Part shown: piece after piece, positions 1 through 13,600 of the stretch
How the letters are laid out: every line of letters begins with the position of its first letter
How positions within the stretch are numbered: the stretch's first letter is position 1
Source: Monarcha castaneiventris obscurior
Taxonomy: Eukaryota; Chordata; Aves; Passeriformes; Monarchidae
Length of the DNA stretch: 64,000 nt
NCBI GenBank assembly: GCA_026261815.1
Contig: JAMPIT010000894.1
Location: 52,825,147-52,889,146, forward strand
Reading direction: 5' to 3'
Made by a program: the position numbers and the translations under genes
Notes under the pieces: generated by a model
Told to the model about the DNA's origin: nothing
Seen by the model: only the letters and a program-made list of their open reading frames with translations
Database searches by the model: none

Positions 1-602
1 GTTCTATAATTTTATCAAGTGGGAATTTTTACAGAGAGGTGATAATGAAGACAATAAACAAAGAGGGAGGAAGGCTTGTTATGAAATGTCCTGGATTTGC
101 ATGCTAGGGAATGAATGGAACTGGTGTTATACTCCTACTGCTTCCTTAGTAATTTAACCTTTGCCATTGTGGTTTAGCCCTCTTGCTTTTTGTGACCTCA
201 GTGCCTTTTCTTCCCTGCAGCTGTTGCACAGAAATGCTGATTTTATAGATGCTATACAAATGCTTTCTTGATTTTAGGTTCATACACTGTTTTTTTTCAA
301 GCTATGTAAAAACTAACAGACTGGGTTTGGGGCTGCTGTTTTCTTTCTCACCAAAACACGTTTGTCTTCAACATCTGCATTAACAGAGTAAAGATTCTTA
401 ATGGGACAATGCAATGTTCCTTTAAATGCAGGTAAATCACTCCAGACAAAGTTCTGTTATTTGAGAGGAATCACGTTAGACTTCTGCTCTGCTTAACTAC
501 TGAACTTGAAAGGAAGTTAAGATACTGAAATAATGTGGTATTTAGACTAAAGCCATTTTGCAAGCCCATCCTGATGGGTGAGCACCAGACTTGGACACCC
601 AC
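1..602 (-). other. partial SBF2 intron
   Basis: This is the 5' portion of the intron that follows the exon at 603-859. It is AT-rich, with no recognised repeat and no coding evidence. Confidence 0.85.
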
Positions 603-859
603 CTGTTTGTGACAATGCTGTTGCTTCCACTCTCCCAGTCCCCAGTGGCTGATGTTCTCAGCAGCTTGTTCTTACTTGTATCCAGTGGGACCAGCAGGTA
701 GACCATGAGGTTGGCAAAATGAATGGCCTGGCTGAAAACTGTGCTTTCCTCATTCTGGACTAGCTCCTGCTGGGTCTGCTTATTAAGAGTTGGCCATAAC
801 CTCAGCTGCTCAGCAGCAAGGTCCATTGCTGTCTTCTCCTGGTCTGCAGGAGTTTTCTC
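603..859 (-). CDS. SBF2: SBF2 exon, linker region before GRAM (last exon in window)
   Basis: The 257-nt exon is 85 codons + 2 nt. It encodes [60 protein letters not shown] and a stretch ending SNSIVTN. The internal Met at 826 is not a translation start. The acceptor is CGTCTTCTAG, the donor is CAG/GTGGGT, and the last two nt (AG) begin a serine. The sequence [30 protein letters not shown] is diagnostic for SBF2. The GRAM, inactive phosphatase and PH domains are encoded below base 1. Confidence 0.97.
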
Positions 860-1728
860 CTAGAAGACGCAGCAAAAGAAATATAAAGACATAGAAAATT
901 ATGAAGCTGTAACTTAAAAACCAATGCTTAGCCAAAACTTTATTTATTAAATTGTGAATTAAACTTCTTCAGTTATTTTACTTATATATTCATTTGAAAA
1001 GAAAGAGCAATTAACTACCCTCAACAGGGTTTAAAGAGAGTTATGATTATGGCAACTGAGCTTTGAGAGCAGTTTACTGAAATGCACCAGCAGCACAACA
1101 TGGACAGATCTAAATAATATCATTTCCTTTAAGACCTTTTTTATGCCATTCAATCTTCCATGTTTCTTCAGAGTGGTTTACTGCTTTTAACATAGCTGCT
1201 CTCCTCAGCTTATCCACTTAGCTCACATAAGAACAAGCATAAATCAGATTGAGAAATAACATGCAGCTCACGGCTCGACGCTGGCAATATTCTCCAAATT
1301 CCTAGGATGTTCAGGTGAGGGAAGATTTTATATAAATAGTTCCAGACCAGCTGAAACATTCATGTTTTTATATGCTGGACTCCAGTTCTAGCATTAGCTT
1401 GAAGCAAACTAGGTAGATGGCACACAGTCAAAGTAGAATAAAGGAATCTGGCAGCGGATATTAGTAACCTAAAGCTTGATGTTAAATTAATGAATGACTA
1501 GGTGTCTTGCAAATGCTTTTTCCTCACTAAGTTGAGCTAACATCAAGTTATAATGCTTTGCAGATAAATGTAAATTTCTGTTATTTCTCATGTTATTGTA
1601 TACTGTGTAATATGGGAAAAAATGTAAGAAAAATACGTAAAATTGAAAAAACCCATAATTTTCTGTAACTTCAGAGACATTAAAATGTGAATAAAAATAC
1701 TGCTTTAATATTTACTATATTTTCCTAC
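860..1728 (-). other. SBF2 intron, 869 bp
   Basis: AT-rich intron between the exons at 1729-1899 and 603-859. I recognise no repeat or other feature in it. Confidence 0.9.
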
Positions 1729-1899
1729 CTTTTGTTTTAAGTGTACTGCATGGTTGTCATCTTTGGCTGTAAGGTAGAGGGAACGAACTTGATTTTGCAC
1801 ATTGCTATAGAAGGTTGTTTCCCAAAACTGCTGGTTAGTCCAGATAGGATGATCTTGTACACAGGTGTAAGCAAACTGACTAACTCCAGGTGCTAATTT
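1729..1899 (-). CDS. SBF2: SBF2 exon, linker region
   Basis: The 171-nt exon has 57 codons in phase 0. It encodes [40 protein letters not shown] and [40 protein letters not shown] is a highly conserved SBF1/SBF2 signature. The acceptor is TTGCTTTCAG and the donor is AAG/GTAGGA. It is not visible as a methionine-started open frame; I placed it by translation and splice sites. Confidence 0.97.
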
Positions 1900-4800
1900 C
1901 TGAAAGCAAAGTTGACAAATCAGCCCTATTATACAATTTTTTTTAAAGGCTATGACTTCAGAACTGACTCACACTCACATATACATGTATATATGTATAA
2001 ATATGGTTAGTTGTACAGACCGAAATTTGAAATGTATCAACTTTTGTACTGCAACATGGGAAAGAGAAATTATCTCCAGTTTTGTGCCAGTCAAGAAATT
2101 AACATACAGGGAGGCTGTATACAAGTCTAATGCCAGTGCAAGGCATGGTTTTCTTGATTTAGAGTAGAAAAATGAGAATCAAGATAAGAATTTTGTGATA
2201 ACAGTACAGAACACATTTGTAATATAAAACATCTTCCTTGCCAACAAACCACAGTATTTTTAATAATCTAGCTGTACAACACAGAAATCAGTATTCAAAC
2301 AGATGAAAATTATTTCTCATTTTATTTAGCAATCAGAACTGTGATAATGAAATTTAAATTAATACTAAGTGTCAACTGAGTCCTTCCAATAAATTACATT
2401 TGTTGCAACAGCAGAAGATTAGATAAATTGTTATCTTCAGACTTATTTACTGAACTGTATGACCCAAATTCAGTTCCTGAAAGAGTGCTAATTTGGGTAT
2501 TTCTTTGAAGTCACAAGGGTCTGGATCACTGTAAAGTCTCAAACAAACTCAGAATTGTTACAGCATTAGTCATTATGAAAGAACCATTTTTTTCAAGTAC
2601 ATCTATTTATTTAGGTTGCACAAATCTCCCAGGGGGTTGTTTAATATTCTTGATAACCACATACAAAGAAAGGAAATTTATTTCAATGACCTGAATTATG
2701 AAGAATTAAACCCTTTATCACATGTTCTTACTTTTTGATAAAAGAAGGCGACAAAAAAACTGTCTTGTGTACTGCATGTAGCAAAGAAGCAGGTAATCTA
2801 AGTATGTGCTTATGATTATTTCTGCAGCAGAACTGAAGAATAAAGTACATTACTGGGTGCCTCATTTAATTACTATCAGTCACAACACTACCCATACCTG
2901 AAACACACATTATATCTAGAAATTAGATTTTATTTTGGTGATTGTGTTCTAAGCCACTTTTCCTGGAGAGCATGAATACTACTCAATATTTGTAATTGTA
3001 GAATTGTACAGAACAGCCAGTACTTATAATACTTCCCTAGCTGGCACTTGGGCATTCAAATGGAAGGGTAGGAAATTACAACCAAAAATTTGGAAGTCTG
3101 GTTTACAGATTTCGGGTTTTGCAATTCTTCAAATTGTGTTTTCCTCACTGTGCTCTTCCAAGTACAGCATGAACTGAGAGTCCTGATTATGTGCCATGTA
3201 CTCATTCCCTATCAAAGGTCCTTGAAAATTCTGTATCTGAGGAAATGGTATGTGACATGCTAATAAAATGTGCCCAACTGAAGTGCCTTTTTGTGCTTAG
3301 CTATCTAAAAGTCAGCAGTAGAATTTTGATTTGATCACGCAGAATTTCGTCAAAAATTCTTGGTAACCTGTAAAGAAATCTACATCTATTCAAATCATGT
3401 TAAATGTGACTTTGTTTATTCCATACAGACTGAGAGAGCAGATAGCTGGTTGTTTTAACAGATGCCCAAGTTTCTGATGTGGTGCAGTCTATGGCAGATC
3501 ACAGGAAATGATAACTGATCTCCCACGCCTGATGCAGCTGTTAAATCCCAGAACAGATCAGCACAATGAGTGTCCTACTGATCTTTGTGGGGACTGCTGG
3601 ACATCCCTTGAAAAAACCTGATCACACAAAAAATACACCAAAGGACCCTCAAAATGACCTGGCCCAATCACTGACCTGGTCAAAACCCAGATGCACAAAA
3701 CCTGTGTTACAGAGGAATAGGGATGATGAGTAAATCACAGTATAAAAACTTGGACAACATATCTCAAAAGCAAAGATAAGTGCTAAAGCCATATCATGAC
3801 TCTTACTTTATTTTTTTTTTCCACTGGCACTGAATTCCCAGTCACAACAGATCTGCAAAGAGGGAATAGGGACGTCAAGAACAGGGGGAAGGAAAAAGGG
3901 GAAAGGAAAAACAAAAGGAGAAAGAAAACAAAAAGTTTGTTCAAGCCTAACTAGTTGGTAGGGTTAACTCCTGTCAATTTGTGCAGTAAATGCCACACAA
4001 AGAGTGAATTGACTATTGACCGCTACAGTTGCCTTTGATGCCTCAACCCAAACCAGGTAATTGTGTAAACTGGGTAAAAAGGGGATGATCTTTGACACAA
4101 ACTCAAAAGGAAGTTTAAGCTCCTAACCCTGTGTCTAAAGAAATAAAAATGAGATATATGATTTTCACATGGGGACAAACATGACAGGAAAGCTGAGGGG
4201 CTTTTAGATGTTCTTCCTGTGCTCATAATTTAAAACCACGAACAGCCACGTACAAAACGTAATTTTTAAACAATAGAGATTTATGTTCAAATATAACAAC
4301 ATAAATCACCACTGACAATAATTCCTAGACCAAATAAAAAAGGTTTGTTTACAAAAGCATGAAAGAAAACACATCAAAAAAGCTTAGTGATCATAAACAT
4401 CATCCTTCTCATCACCTGCATGTGTTGAAACAAATGGCAAAACCTCATAGTGGCCAGAGCACAGAATCAAAATCAGGACTTGCAGTTCCTGGCTCTGCCA
4501 GTTATTTTGGGAAAAATCACTTTGGATTCTCTGCTTGTTTGGGTTAGTTTGTTTGTAAGAAAAGCAGTAAGAATACCAACCTCAAGAAGCACACTGTTGT
4601 TCCTATGCAGTCTAAACCCATGGACTAAAAATACTCTTGGTACAAATATAAGCATTCCATGAAGTTTGCAGTGTCTATATTCTCTACTCTGAGAGTGCTT
4701 AGTCAGCCCATTTCCCTAGAATGGAAACTCATCTAGCACATCAAAAGAGCCCCAATGTTTACTGCTACATTCAAAAGAATTTGCTCAATATTTCTCCAGT

Positions 4801-6410
4801 TTAGGGACAACAGTAGTTTTGTGGTGTTTACATCAAGCAATACTACATGCAAAAGAAATATCTTCACCTAGCTCTCCACAGGGCAGCTAAACTACACTGA
4901 TATTTGTGCTCTTTCCCTCTGTCCCAATAACTCACTCCTGCCAGACAGAATGAATGCAGGAGGCAGCAAAAGAATTTCCTACTTATAAGGGAGGATTTAG
5001 GGACTGACAGCTTAAAAGAGAAGAACATAATAAAAATAGTTCTGAACTCATTAAGTCCTTATTCTAAAGCGGTCAGTATAACAAAAAGAGCATTGAGGTG
5101 CAAATTGTAACAACCAACAGAACATCAGTTAATTGCTGCAGAGGCCACTGAGTCCTTTAAATTGATTAACAAAACTTAAAAACCTTGAACACTCCCCTCC
5201 CAAATTCCCTATGAAACAGACCTTGCCCCTACCAAAATAATTAATTACATACTACAGTTTGTGAAAACACAAGGTAGGTTTGGGACTTGCTATGTATGAC
5301 TACACAGGCAACTTCTTGAAATCAAGAAGTCTCTTTCCATTATTTCCACCTTACTGAGGGGTACTGGATAACACCTGCCCAGAATTTTTTCCCTCTTTCT
5401 GGACACTGGATAGTTCTGATTGTGAAAATGATACTTGCAGCTCAGTAAGAAATGTGCACCAGCTCTGAGACTCCCAAACTTGCTGTGAGGTGCAGGTCCT
5501 CAAAAGAGCTTCTCTATAACATTATATTATCTAGATTGCTAGTTTCTGATAAAGAAAAGCATGTGTTGTGCTGACCACTCAGCAGTTACTCGCCTTTACA
5601 CCAGGAAAGCTTAAAGAAGGAAGAAAATTTATTATAGCTAAGCAAAGGATCCAGCTATTGTGAAGCTGGAAAATTATTTTCAAAACAAAAAGAATAAAAA
5701 CCAGAATATGAATAAACCTAAGACTGCTCTTTTCTCAGAGGATTTTGCTGCATGTCTCTCAGTTAAGGGAGCGAAGGGGCAAATTTACAGTGCTCTGTTT
5801 TTTAGAGAAATCTAGTTTAATTCAGAAATAAAGTGTATTTCTGTCTCCAACTGACAGCCTGAGTTACTGGTTTGGATATATTTGGTGAGAAAATGAAGCA
5901 AAACAAGTGAGAAGGAGGGTGTTGCTGAATGCAAAGAGTAGGTTCCTCCCCAGCTCCTCGAGGAATCACCGGCTGTGGGTTATCCCCCTGGCCTCTGTGA
6001 GGAAGCCCCTGCAGCACCTTTGCATGCCAAAGCTCTTCCTCTCCTGTATGGGTTACAGCTATCCCTGGAATCTGTGAGTGCAGGCTTAGAGGCCATCAGG
6101 ACACAGTGGCATTGCTAGGTTAAAGAGTCACTCCCTGTCTCTGAGCTGCTTAGATCAATGCCCAGTCAGTCACCACCCACTGCACATCCTGAGCAGGTAC
6201 CACTTCCTGCAGGCTGCCCCTGCCCAAGGGATGCAAACTGAACTCTGCACGTGAACGTGTTCTAGGAGCCAGTCCTGCCATCACATCTGTGCTGTGCCCA
6301 CACTGATCCTGGTAAATCCAAAAAGACTTCAAAGTTGTCCCCCAGGATCAACCCTCACTGACTGACCAGCAGGACTGAGCCTTATCTATGTACTACTTGC
6401 AGGTAACACA

Positions 6411-6666
6411 TCACAGAATCACAGAATGGCCTGGGTTGGCAGGCACCTTGAAGATCATCCAGCTCCAACAGCCCTGCCATGGGCAGGGACACCTTCCACT
6501 AGACCAGGCTGTTCAGAGCCCCATCCAACCTGGCCTTGAGCACTTCCAGGGATGGGGCATCCACAGCTTCTCTGGGCAACCTTCTCATGCCTCATCACCC
6601 CTACAATAAACAATTTATTGTTATTATCTGTTCTAAATCTACCCTCTTTCTCTTTAAAGCCATTAC
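6411..6666 (-). mobile_element. CR1 LINE, 3' end fragment
   Basis: The plus strand begins with the TCACAGAATCACAGAATGG motif, which is the reverse complement of the CR1 3' terminal repeat. It continues through the familiar CR1 3'-UTR blocks ('CCATGGGCAGGGACACCTTC', 'CCAACCTGGCCTTGAGCACT', 'GGGATGGGGCATCCACAGC'). The element is therefore on the minus strand, 5'-truncated, with its 3' end at 6411. Similarity fades near 6666 at the 'TTTAAAGCCATTAC' block. It has small indels relative to the usual consensus. The same-sense open frame at 6455-6745 is not a gene. Confidence 0.92.
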
Positions 6667-8852
6667 ATGCACAAGTGTAACTGTGTATATATACATTTCC
6701 AAGTCTGACTGTGTGCTGATGGATGACATCAGTCAAAAAATTCAATTCAATGAATGGTTTTCCTATTTGGTCTAAAGTATGAAATTATACCCACACGTAT
6801 TGTGCACACAAATGTGGGGAAAGGTCAAAAAAGCATGAAGGAAGAACCGCAAAGCTTCTGTTAATTTCTATTTTACTGCTTTAGAGAAAAAACGTGAAAT
6901 ACTAAACTGAGCTTTGTCTCCAATCTGAGTATCTCGTCAACAAAAAAGAAAACAATTTGCCACCTCTTCTTGCCTTCAGAAAGCCATCAAACCAGACTCA
7001 AGACTGACTGCTATTTTAAAATAAAATGAGTAGTAAAGTGGTCCATTACACTGTTTATCTACTATTATTTCACTATGAAAAATAAAAGGAAGGTCAATTC
7101 ACTCATAATTCAGCGCTACCATATCACAGACAGGTACACTAAACCAGCAGAGGGCAATAGAATTCTAGAATTTTGCAAAAATGGGATGTAATTCTGGATG
7201 GAGCTTTATTTACTGTATACATTTTCTGGCAGAAGTCACTTAAACATCTAATTACTCATGGTCTCTAATCCTAGACTCCTGAAGGTCATGTGTAATTTAC
7301 TAGACATTACTTAAAGCCATAAAGAATACCTCAGATTTCTACACAGATGTACCAAGACAGATAGATGCCAATACAAAGTTGCCTGTAACATTAAATAATA
7401 CACATAACAACATACTTCTTTCTCCAGAGAGATAAAAGAGATTAAAATAGTTCTGTTATACAAAGAAAGAAAGGAATGTAAAATCATCTAAAATTAAGTA
7501 TGTTCAGATCCCACAAAAAAGAAAGACGTTTTCATACGAGAACTTCACAGTTCTAAATAAGGTTAAACTCCAAGAAATAGATGAGAAACAGTCTGATTTT
7601 TCTCCCTCTATACAACACGATAAAGTTTTGGCTGGTTAAATCCATTAAGATACAGAGTTCACAAATTCTCAGTTGAGGTGTTGAATCCATCTGAAGAGTT
7701 TTTCTAACTTTGACATGGTTATTTTGAAAGTCTCCTACAAAGTCATGGAATCCCTTTGGATCAGGTGGCTCAGCAATGAGTGTGCACCTGTTGAGTGCAT
7801 TGGAATGGTGGAATTGGCTCTACCCCCAAAAACAACCCACAGCAACAAAGTTGTTACCCAGGTCTGTGCTCAGAGACAAATAAACCCTGTAAATCTCACA
7901 AGTTTATGGGTTTTATCAGTGTTAAAATACTGGGTCTTAGAATTATTGATGACCTGATACGTAACTTAAAGCCCAGCTACACAGAGCATCTAAGTAACCC
8001 CCCAAGGGGTAATAAAGTAACTATTTTTAAGTTCTTCTGTCACTTCAATCTAGTAGTTCTTTAATTACTGTTTTCCTTCTTCTATGTCAGCTTTCCCTGT
8101 CTTCAGCGGTCAAATTTTTTCTGAAGTTCTCTCAATATACAGCATTTCCTTATCTGAAGAAACTATTAAAACAACAGTCCTCAAGTAGCCCTCAAGAGCA
8201 GGATAAGCAAACCTTAAAGATGTACGGGTACAAAACAGAATATAAACTGCAAATTCCTAAAATTTTAAGAGTAGTAGATCTCATCTTGGCAATAGAAATT
8301 ACATATATACTAAGTGGTTCAGGTGAAAGGAGGATGGGCATAATTGGAAACCACGTTTATCATGAAGAATTCTGAAAGAAAGGACAAGAAAACTGAACTT
8401 GTTGCACTCTGAGCTAGGCCATTTGACAGATTAAACAAAATCCAGTCTGATCAACAAAGACAATGATTGTGGAGCTGCTGAATGGCAAGGCCTTACAGAG
8501 CAGGATATGGTAAGGAACAGTTCTGCCACATGGTGAGACTCAGTTTTGGCATGTGCAGTGCACAAGGACGAGGAGAGCCACACACCTGCCCTGTGGATTC
8601 TTATTGGCACAGTGTTATGAACTCCCAACAACGAGCACATGTGGCATTCACAAACTGAGAGAGCTGTGATGAATTAGAGGAAGCCAAGAAGAGCATCCCA
8701 CCAAGAATTCCAACTGCAGGTGTACTGTCATGAAGGGTACAGAAGCAGCAAATGGAAAAAACGCAGGGATATGGGTGAAAACAAGAGCAGGAGATAGAAA
8801 CTTCAATTATGAGCTTCAATCACTTGGATGTGTAAGGAAGAAAAGCATTTGT

Positions 8853-9376
8853 GACACCTCAGTTCTTTGGTCACACTCAGTTAAAATTGTTGATGAGATA
8901 TCTAGGATAGCAACAGAGATAGTCACACAGAAGCAGGCAATACACACAAATATATCAGCAATTTCTCTCCCTTACCATCTGTAAGCATTTGCCCTCCCGT
9001 GGAAACATAAAATAATACTGCTCAAATCATGAGGGATAATAATGCTACAATGAAAAGGAACTCAATGAAGGAAATAGTGTTTTCATGCAGGAAGTTCCAT
9101 TCTACTGGGATAAGGACACCTCAGTTCTTTGGTCACACTCAGTTAAAATTGTTGATGAGATATCTAGGATAGCAACAGAGATAGTCACACAGAAGCAGGC
9201 AATACACACAAATATATCAGCAATTTCTCTCCCTTACCATCTGTAAGCATTTGCCCTCCCGTGGAAACATAAAATAATACTGCTCAAATCATGAGGGATA
9301 ATAATGCTACAATGAAAAGGAACTCAATGAAGGAAATTGTGTTTTCATGCAGAAAGTTCCATTCTACTGGGATAAG
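8853..9376. repeat. 262-bp near-identical tandem duplication
   Basis: 8853-9114 and 9115-9376 are direct head-to-tail copies starting GACACCTCAGTTCTTTGG. By eye I find only two substitutions: A/T in GAAATAGTGT versus GAAATTGTGT, and G/A in GCAGGAAG versus GCAGAAAG. That is under 1% difference. The unit is intronic, has no recognised element, and carries no SBF2 exon. Confidence 0.97.
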
Positions 9377-10544
9377 GATGTAGCAATGAGGAGGCAAAGT
9401 TGAACTTACACATATGGAAAACGCATGAGGGACTCTGTTACTTCATTTACATTCCTTCGCTTTAAGGTCAGAAGCTTTAACAGAATTTTAATTAAACCAC
9501 CAGAAATTCTTTCACGGTGAAAATTCTAAGTGAATCAGAATTTCTGTAACACTGTAATCGCCCCAGAAGTAACAACATAAAGAGATGGGCTTCAATTAAA
9601 TTAAAATCATTAAACCAGCATTACGCATCATTTCTAGAAAACAAACTGAAGTGAAATCACTTACAAATGATGTGATCCAGTACTAGCGGAAATGTGACAG
9701 AAAGCTTTCTCCTTATTCTAGGAGATAGTGGGTCAGTTCCTCAGTTACAGAAATTTACTACAAAATTTATCTTTACATCTCATTTTAATTGGGGGGAATT
9801 TCCTTTTTCTTCTTCCTGACCAAGTACTTCCTCCCACAAACCACTAAGGACAGGAACTACAGATTGCTAAATTCTCTTCCATGTTTCCCATGATGTTCTC
9901 ATTCTGGGAAAGCCAGCTTCTTCAACAGAGCAAAGTTACCACAGTAAATAATTTCATTAAACATTCATGTTAAAAACATTCTCTAGTTAGTCTCTCCTAC
10001 TAATGCGCTAACCTGTCGTATTATACTTCCCTAATTTCTTTTTCCCCCACCTAAAAATAGTTTTGGAAGTGAGATATTCTCTACTGCAAAGACATAAAAT
10101 GTATTCTACTGGCATGTATTATGTATCCATTCAGAATCAAGGTGCACAAGTTAAAATCTTAAGGATCAGAGATGACATTTCAGTGCCTGTGTTTGCAAGG
10201 GATACTGCAAACCTCGATCATAGCTAACAAGAATCCTCAGATTCCTGTTTTAACTTGAAAAGTATGTTTGCTTTTACAAAAATAATTTACTGAACTATAA
10301 TATTTATATGAAGAGAACTTTTAATGGATGTAATAAAAACTTTTGACTGGAGGAGTGTTTGGAAATATTGACAGAACTTTGACCGTTGCCTTAAAAATGC
10401 TCTTCCATGACCCCACTCATATTCATAAGCACCTGCCAAGTAACCACATTATCCTCTCTCAAAAGTCAATAAAACTGCTTTTAGGTCATGTCTATAAAAA
10501 CTTCAGCACTAATTAACCTTCTAGTGGACACAATCACCAACAGT

Positions 10545-10602
10545 AATGATGACTATTATGAATAATGATGACTGTCATGAATCATGAACAATAATGATGA
10601 CT
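10545..10602. repeat. local AATGATGACT repeat
   Basis: AATGATGACT occurs three times (10545, 10564, 10593) with diverged spacers that share ATGAA. Confidence 0.85.
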
Positions 10603-13600
10603 CCACAGCTTCCTTCCAATGCTTCAAACTGCCTGGCTTCAGATATTATCACTTATTTCAAATAAATATTGTAAGCTCTTGAGGGTAAGTATCTTCATTT
10701 TTCTGTTCTTTTGTACAAAAGCAACACCAGCAGTTCTGGTCCACAATTAAGGCTCCTGGATTTTCCAGGAATGCAAATAATGCTCATAAACACACTTGAT
10801 AATGTTGTAAATATTCTTCTGTGCTTCAGCTTCTTCCATATTTTCTATTACATGACACAGCCACGTTCTTTTTGAGCAGGCAACTTAATGTATTTCTGTA
10901 TTAAAGGGATTAGCATTCTGAGAATGGATAAATAAAAATAATTTTAGCACTAAAAGTAATGTTACTTAATACTATTTCAGTCACAAAAACATTTCCATAG
11001 ACTAAGATAGTATCAGAACTGGCAGGATAGAGATACAAAAAGAAAATTAATGGAAGTAGACAAAACTCCTTGCCAAGACAATAAAGGAAGTCTTTCACGA
11101 TGGGAGTTTCCTAAATTAAAGCCAGCAATTCAAGAGTGGAGAAATTTAAAGTAGAAGTGATTTTAACCCGAGCACACCAGGGTAGAACAGAAAGTTTTAG
11201 AAGGAAGTAAAATAACTAGGTGCAAGAATGGAAGTATTTCAGTGTAGCAAACCAACACATTACAGAAAGTCTTCCTAGTTTCCCAGAATGCTAAAAGCAT
11301 GCTGATGATTATGGGAATTACTTGGGACAATCACAGTTGTGCAGAAATTGAAGTTAAGAATCAAAATTCATTTAATTGTAAAAAAAACCCCATTAATTTT
11401 GCTTTTCTAAATTAACTGCGTCATCCAGTTTATGAATTTATGCAATTCCCTGGTATTTACACAAATTCTAAAATAAACATATAATACTGTTATGAAGTAA
11501 CAGAGGCAATGGTAGTATCAAATTTTACCACTGTTCCACAGTAGAGGTGAACCAATATTCTACTGATTCCAGCTGACACCAACTGTAAAATTTGCCTGAC
11601 AAAGACATAAAAATGGAAACAATTCTTCACCCATCATCATAGATTTTCCACATCAGCCTCTCATTGGGTAACTTCCCTGTGACTTTGTAGCTGCTGCTAC
11701 ACAACAAAGAGCACATTTCAAATTATGAAGCTTCTGTTACATTATAAACCTTGGATTGGGTCTCTCTTGGAAGGGGGGGGTCATGGTAATAATTAAAATA
11801 TTATAAACTATTCTGAATTTCTCTAGCACTGCCTCCAGCCTTCAGAGAAAGCCCTTATCCTTGTGACAGGGAATCTCTCCTACACTCAACAGGCTCTGGA
11901 GTAGAGGGGTCATTTATTCAGGCACTTCAAGGAATAAAGACTTTCTTCCACAGAATATCTGCCATAACTGTTACTGAATCCATTTCAGCTAGGAAAGTAC
12001 ACACTCAAATCACTTTAATTTTATTATTATGCTATGCAAAAGAGCATAAATATCTCACTATGGAAAACATTATATTATAGTATAATTATTTCTATTGGTA
12101 TATTAACATTAAATACTTCCAGTATCACATTTTATTATTAATTCAATTTTTACTTAAATTATGATTTTTGTATTCACCTTGAAGATTGTAAAAAAACCCA
12201 AAACCCTGGACTAAAATCCTTTTCATCACAAAAATGCTGCCAGGATAATTCTTAAGATGACCTGAATAAATGTTCTGTACTATATTCAAAGGTTTTAAGT
12301 TAAACGATTTACACCAAATTTTGCTCTTTTAAAAGCACTGAATAAAGTCTCCTATTTTATGTAATTCCACTTCATTCTCCATAAAGGTACAGGAACATGG
12401 AGTACAAATGAAAAACGGGCAGCCATGCAGATGAACAGCCTAATGATGCCATATTGTAAGGATTTCAGTCAGCCCCAGCCCACAAAACTGCAGACTCATT
12501 TCTCTCATTCCATTTCAAGCTCTACAAAAAAATTAGCATCAGTATCCAACTGAAATTTTATTTGAAATTTTGTGGCTTACAGCATTAAAATAAAATAATA
12601 ATAATAAAAAAATCAGTTTTTCCCTCTGTCCCTCCCAAGAATTACATAATTTAGTCACATAAAAATTATAAAGCAGTCTCCAGTACATCTTGCTAAAAGA
12701 CAAATGTCAATTTGAATGTAATACATCCAAACTGTGAGACATTTTGCTGCATTTGGGTTATTTTTGCCTAAGAGAAATCAGCACTCTCCAAGTGCACATC
12801 AAGCCATTAAAAACAACTGACTTAGAAATTTAAATTAAACACCTGTGACTCTGAAAAATAACACTGCTCTGGATACTGCAATTTAAAGAAATGCTTGTCT
12901 ATAAATGTGGAAGCTCATTCATAATATCTACACAGAGAAAACTTTACTCTCAGAATAGTGTATTTTTATTATCCCACTTCCTTTATTCAAACACTTCTGA
13001 ATGTCAAACAACAAAAAATTTTCAAGTGTGTTACTATGCAATGTGGCAGAATACACTCAGAAAGGTATGGAAACAAAGGTGATTATATACAGTTTAACCA
13101 TAAAATTTGAATTATAAAATTTTGGAAAAGATCCCTGAGAGGTAGAAAACTGTACTTCAACCTGCACAATCAGGTTCAGAGGGGAACATAACTCTGTCTA
13201 ACATTCAGTGGTTGAGGGATGAAAGGAAGAATGTCTGAGCAGCATCAAACAGCTTAGCTGCAAAGGGAGGGCAGATGGAGAGGTGGCCTCTGCCTGGGGC
13301 AGCAGTGGGGACCAGCTTTTGCTCCTTGTGCTGCTGTCCAGGACAGGCTGGAAGTGGTGCCTGCCACTGATCCTGCCTGGCTGCACTCTGAGCCTCCCAG
13401 AAATGCAGCGTGGCGCTCACCACATCCTGCCACCTTGGCAGGGGCCCAGGACGAAACTGGGAATCCAAACCCTGGGAGCTGGACAATGCCAGTTAGGCAA
13501 TCATCAAATTGCTTTCCTTGATGAGTTAATAAAAGGAAAACATGATTAAAATACGTCCCTTTCCTCTCATCCTTTCTTCCCACACATAGAACAAAACCTC

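Noticed and set aside
824..826. ATG at 826 as a translation start
   Set aside because: It is an internal methionine in the exon 603-859. The reading frame continues upstream through the splice junction into exon 1729-1899.
8853..9376. Possible exon duplication in the 262-bp tandem repeat
   Set aside because: Neither copy encodes SBF2 sequence or has suitable paired splice sites.
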